Below, one piece after another: positions 33,690 through 37,220 of a stretch of DNA of 37,220 bases. How positions within the stretch are numbered: the first letter of the stretch is position 1; every line of letters starts with the position of its first letter. Origin of the DNA: Persephonella sp. (lineage in GTDB: Bacteria > Aquificota > Aquificia > Aquificales > Hydrogenothermaceae); the NCBI GenBank assembly GCA_027084095.1, contig JALWLQ010000166.1, positions 1 through 37,220 of the forward strand. The letters are read 5' to 3'. The translations under genes and the position numbers were made by a program. Under the pieces are notes generated by a model that searched no databases, had not been told where the DNA came from, and saw only the letters and a list, made by a program, of their open reading frames with translations.

Positions 33690-36600
33690 AAACTTTTTAT
33701 CTTTCTGTTTCTAAAAGCAAGAATTATAACTATGCCTATAATTGCAACTGCCCAGTAAACCCAGGTTGGTATTGGAACAGGGTCTCCTGATGCGTAGGAG
33801 TGTAGTCCTGATAAATAGAAATTAACACCAAAATATGTCATCAGAACTGAAGAAAATGCCAAAACAGACATCACAGCAAAGGCGTAAGTTGAACGCATCC
33901 ATGGAACAAGTCTTGTATGTAAAACAGCTGTATAAACCAGTATAGTAACCAGTGCCCATGTTTCCTTAGGGTCCCAACCCCAGTATCTTCCCCAGCTTTC
34001 ATTTGCCCAGACACCACCAAGGAAGTTTCCTACGGTAATAAGGGAAAGTCCTATTATCATTGACATCTCATTTATCCGTGTAGCCTCAAGGATAGACAGC
34101 TCAATCTGTCTTTGTTTTTCGTCCTGAACTTTTGGATTTCTGATAATAAATAGAATTAATGTTATAAATCCAAGTAAAGCCGACAAGCCTAAAAATCCAT
34201 AGCTGGCTGTGATTACAGAAACGTGTATTGTAAGCCAGTAAGATTTTAGAACAGGCACAATATTAGTTATCTGAGGGTCCATCCAGCTAAGGTGTGCAAC
34301 AAATAATGTTAATCCAGCAAGAATTCCAGTTGAGGCAACAGCAAAAGGGGACTGCCTTGCAAAAACAATACCTGCAAGGGCTATAGTCCATGCTATATAA
34401 ATCATTGATTCATAACCATTACTCCATGGGGCATGTTCGGCTATATACCATCTAAGCCCCAGATTAAATGTATGGGCTATAAACCCAAGTATCATTATCC
34501 CCAAAACAACTCTGGTTGGTAGTTCCAACCTTAGAGAAGGTTTAATAAGTTTTGCAAATATAAGAAGTAATAAAGCCAACCCAGAAAATAAATACACAAA
34601 TATTAATCTTTCAAAGATATTTAACCTGTTATATAAAATCTCTGCCTTTATTTTTGTTTCTGATGGGTAGATATCCTTCCCATTTATCTTCTGGTAATTC
34701 TTTATCTCAGCAAGAACTTTGTCTGCTAAATCCCATTTATTTTCTTTTATTCCTCTTTCAACGGCGGCAAAATAAGCAATTAAAAGCATTCTTACCTTTT
34801 CAGCTTCTTCCTTAGGGAAATGTTCAACAGCAGCTTTGGGACTATACCATGTATGGTTAGGGTCATCTTTTTTAGGGAATATTCTAAATAACTCTCCTGT
34901 GAATACCATATATAAGATATTCATTCTTTCATCTATTTTTAAAAGCTCCTTATCAAACTGGTTTCTTTCAGCAGGTCTTTTCCTTCTTGCATAATCAACT
35001 GCATCTGCAAGTTTGTAGTTTCCATCTTTATCAAAAGCATCTATAAATGCAAAATATTTCGCGTCCTGAGAAATACCCAGCATTTTTTTGATAGCTGGAT
35101 GAGAAACTTTGATTATAGGAATTTGCTGCCAATAAGAAGGCAGAACAAGCATTCCCAGAATTATCTGGTTATGGTCAAGACCAAAAAATGACCTTCTTTT
35201 TGAAACTTTATTTAAAACATCAATAGCCAGTGTATCTATAGGCTCTAATCTTCCATCTGAAGACTGGGTAAGTAATGTTCCAAAATTATCTGCATGTTCT
35301 TTATTTATTTTTTTAACTTCTTGAATTGCTTCTTTAAGGTCTATTTTATGGGGATTTTCCGCAGCAACTGCACTTCCCCAAAAGCCTAAAAATGCAAATA
35401 CAAGGGCAACTTTTAACAGATTTTCAACCTTTAATCTTGCAAGTCTTCCAAATCTGGAATAAGGATTAAACAGATTTAAAAATAGTCCCAGTGCAAGCAT
35501 AGCATATCCTATATAAGTTGGTATTTTTCCTGGGTCATGATTGACAGATAAAATTGTTCCCTTTTCATCAGGGTCATAAGAAGACTGGAAGAATTTGTAC
35601 CCTCCATACTCTAATGTATGGTTCATATATATTCTGTATTCAAACTCCCTATCATGCTGAGGGTCTTTAACTACAACGAGACTTTCATAAGAAGAAGGGT
35701 TCATTGAACCTGGATATCTTTCTAAAATGAAATCCTTTAGATATATGTAAAATGGTAAATGTATCTCTTTGGAACCCCATTGAAGAGTAACCTTGATATC
35801 ACCTATATGGATAGTTTCAGGTTCTCCAACTATATTTGACCTCATTCCCCCACCAAGCAGCTTTATAATTTTTTTCTGACCGTCATATTCAACTTCAACA
35901 ACAAGTCCTGCTTCCCCCTGACCAACTTTTAGAGAGGAATTTGTTTTTGGAACAACATCAACTTTTGCAGAAGGTAATGCTTGACGGACTACAAACTGAA
36001 TTCCATGAACAACATACATACGCTTAGGAATAAGCTCCCCTTCTCTGTCTATTTCCCCTGATTGCTGGGTTGTCATTTCAAAATATCTTATTTTTTCATT
36101 GGATTTGATATAAAATTTTCCATCTTTAACATAGATATAAAGGTAGGATTTTTTAGTGTTAGCAGGAATTTCTTTGCCAAAGGAAAGGATAAAATCTCCA
36201 ATATCAAAGTAATCTCCATATTTCAATATTTTCTGGGTTGGTTGTCCATCCAGCATAAAAACAACCTTTAACATTGGGATACCATCTTTTGCAGGAACAA
36301 TATCCTTTTCTGCATGTGGATAATAGGCAACATATCTGATAATGAGAGGTTCCCCATCAATGTTAAGTTTTTCTGTAAATTTATTAGTCCAGTCTGTAAT
36401 AGCAGAAAACAAAACTTTTCTTTCTTTTTTGATTACTTCATTTCCCTTCTCAGCTGTTATACTCAAAAATGCATCAGCTGATAAAATCTCATTGCTCTGA
36501 TGTCCTTCTCTAATATGCATTAATCCTTCATATCCAAAATATCTGGTTAAAGCAGCACCCAGAAATATCACTAAAAAAGAAAGATGAAATATAAGGGCAG

Positions 36601-36838
36601 GTAGTTTTTTAAGCTGCCACATACGATATTTGAAAATATTTCCAATTAGATTTATAGCCAGCAGTATCCACAGGATTTCAAACCATCTGGCACCATAAAC
36701 CAGTGCCCATGCTGTCTCACTACCGAAATCATTTTCTACAAAGGTGGCAAATCCAATGGATATAGCAAATATGAGGGTTAAAAAAATCATAAACTCTATG
36801 GAAATTATCCCATTCCAAACCTTTTTAATGATACTCAA
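33686..36838 (-). CDS. ccsBA: Fused cytochrome c synthase CcsBA (System II)
   Basis: This 1050-residue membrane protein joins an N-terminal ResB/CcsB part (about 1-480, with His85 in a transmembrane helix) and a C-terminal CcsA part (about 760-1050). CcsA contains the tryptophan-rich WWD heme-handling segment SWGRYWGWDPKETWAL (from about 948), His974 (VLHTRL) and His1013 (GLHSYA). It exports heme and attaches it to CxxCH cytochromes, serving NirS, NirN and NapB here. The fused form is typical of Campylobacterota and Aquificota. The large middle segment (about 480-740) is predicted periplasmic. It starts at TTG 36838, nine bases after GGAGG. A CcsX/ResA-type thioredoxin is not in the window. 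Confidence 0.92.
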   Translation of the reverse strand: MSIIKKVWNGIISIEFMIFLTLIFAISIGFATFVENDFGSETAWALVYGARWFEILWILLAINLIGNIFKYRMWQLKKLPALIFHLSFLVIFLGAALTRYFGYEGLMHIREGHQSNEILSADAFLSITAEKGNEVIKKERKVLFSAITDWTNKFTEKLNIDGEPLIIRYVAYYPHAEKDIVPAKDGIPMLKVVFMLDGQPTQKILKYGDYFDIGDFILSFGKEIPANTKKSYLYIYVKDGKFYIKSNEKIRYFEMTTQQSGEIDREGELIPKRMYVVHGIQFVVRQALPSAKVDVVPKTNSSLKVGQGEAGLVVEVEYDGQKKIIKLLGGGMRSNIVGEPETIHIGDIKVTLQWGSKEIHLPFYIYLKDFILERYPGSMNPSSYESLVVVKDPQHDREFEYRIYMNHTLEYGGYKFFQSSYDPDEKGTILSVNHDPGKIPTYIGYAMLALGLFLNLFNPYSRFGRLARLKVENLLKVALVFAFLGFWGSAVAAENPHKIDLKEAIQEVKKINKEHADNFGTLLTQSSDGRLEPIDTLAIDVLNKVSKRRSFFGLDHNQIILGMLVLPSYWQQIPIIKVSHPAIKKMLGISQDAKYFAFIDAFDKDGNYKLADAVDYARRKRPAERNQFDKELLKIDERMNILYMVFTGELFRIFPKKDDPNHTWYSPKAAVEHFPKEEAEKVRMLLIAYFAAVERGIKENKWDLADKVLAEIKNYQKINGKDIYPSETKIKAEILYNRLNIFERLIFVYLFSGLALLLLIFAKLIKPSLRLELPTRVVLGIMILGFIAHTFNLGLRWYIAEHAPWSNGYESMIYIAWTIALAGIVFARQSPFAVASTGILAGLTLFVAHLSWMDPQITNIVPVLKSYWLTIHVSVITASYGFLGLSALLGFITLILFIIRNPKVQDEKQRQIELSILEATRINEMSMIIGLSLITVGNFLGGVWANESWGRYWGWDPKETWALVTILVYTAVLHTRLVPWMRSTYAFAVMSVLAFSSVLMTYFGVNFYLSGLHSYASGDPVPIPTWVYWAVAIIGIVIILAFRNRKIKSF

Positions 36839-36976
36839 TCACTCAAACCTCCTTTAATGTAAGACAAAATCTTATTCCTCATATATGAAAATTCCGTGAA
36901 AACACTAAATTAAATCTTTTCCTATAGATTTCAAATTAAAATTGGATAAAATGTTTATAAAAAAAGGAGATATGCC
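36839..36976. other. Divergent intergenic region between ccsBA and the MTH1187-type gene
   Basis: This 138-base AT-rich gap carries the ribosome binding sites of both divergent genes. A TATAAA (36956-36961) could be the -10 of the rightward gene. No FNR-type box is present, so ccsBA is probably not part of the denitrification regulon directly. Confidence 0.5.
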
Positions 36977-37220
36977 ATGTCAGTATTAGTAGAGTTTGCA
37001 ATGTTTCCAACTGATAAAGGAGAAAGCGTCAGTGCTTATGTTTCCCGTATTATAAAAATGATAGATAAATCCGGAGTTCCTTATAAACTCACCCCTATGG
37101 GAACAGTATTTGAAACAGAAACAATGGAAGAAGCCCTTGATATAATAAACAAAGCTTATAAACAACTGGAAAAGGATTGTAACAGGGTTTATTCTGTTGT
37201 TAAGTTTGATATCAGAAAAG
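36977..37220 (+). CDS. MTH1187/YkoF-type thiamine-binding family protein (DUF77), 3' end cut by window
   Basis: The frame starts at ATG 36977 after AAGGAGA and runs off the right edge after 81 codons. The product begins MSVLVEFAMFPTDKGESVSAYV and continues with YKLTPMGTVFETETMEEAL and VYSVVKFDIRK. This is the DUF77/MTH1187 family of about 100-residue ferredoxin-like proteins, some of which bind thiamine or hydroxymethylpyrimidine. The protein is therefore nearly complete. It has no evident link to denitrification. Confidence 0.9.
   Translation, partial: MSVLVEFAMFPTDKGESVSAYVSRIIKMIDKSGVPYKLTPMGTVFETETMEEALDIINKAYKQLEKDCNRVYSVVKFDIRK

Overview
The window is AT-rich, gene-dense bacterial DNA. 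Its content points to a thermophilic chemolithotroph of the Aquificota, most likely Hydrogenothermaceae (Persephonella- or Sulfurihydrogenibium-like). The clues are a Campylobacterota-style napAGHBFLD operon, a fused CcsBA cytochrome c assembly protein, a two-module NirDL siroheme decarboxylase like that known from Hydrogenobacter, frequent TTG/GTG starts and Lys/Glu/Ile-rich proteins. The genus assignment is inference.

Layout. Bases 1-3335 hold an aldehyde dehydrogenase and a glnB-glnA operon behind a near-consensus sigma-54 promoter. Bases 3377-9312 (+) hold a poorly characterised row: a membrane-anchored PilZ protein, a lipoprotein, a large TPR protein, a LOG-family phosphoribohydrolase and an unusual small kinase-like protein. 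An MFS transporter and a 55-residue basic protein follow, then a DUF2231 membrane protein on the other strand. Bases 11476-14447 (+) are a nitric oxide reductase unit: a 40-residue single-helix protein, a 136-residue membrane protein and a quinol-type NorZ. From 32872 down to 14504 every gene is on the minus strand: DUF2249, a heme-copper-oxidase-like membrane protein, DUF59, napAGHBFLD, a PAS-RHH protein, an outer-membrane porin, nirS, a nirN-nirC fusion, nirJ, nirF, nirE and nirDL. Bases 33057-33689 (+) encode a Crp/Fnr regulator. It converges on ccsBA (33686-36838, -). A partial MTH1187-type gene runs off the right end.

How the genes work together. NapA/B with NapG/H reduce nitrate using quinol. 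NirS reduces nitrite to NO, and NirE, NirDL, NirJ, NirF and NirN build its heme d1. NorZ reduces NO to N2O. CcsBA attaches heme to the c-type cytochromes among them. No nosZ is visible. Four palindromes of the TTGAY-N4-GTCAA type lie before the nor, nir, nap and DUF2249 operons. In each case a -10-like hexamer is centred exactly 30 bp downstream of the palindrome centre. The Crp/Fnr protein encoded between them has the E-x-x-S-R recognition helix expected for TTGA half-sites, so this looks like one NO- or nitrate-responsive denitrification regulon.

The most novel item is a compact, apparently pseudoknotted RNA in the napA 5' leader (30838 to 30727, minus strand). Its helices abut each other and the last ends at the napA ribosome binding site. 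I do not recognise it as a known riboswitch class.
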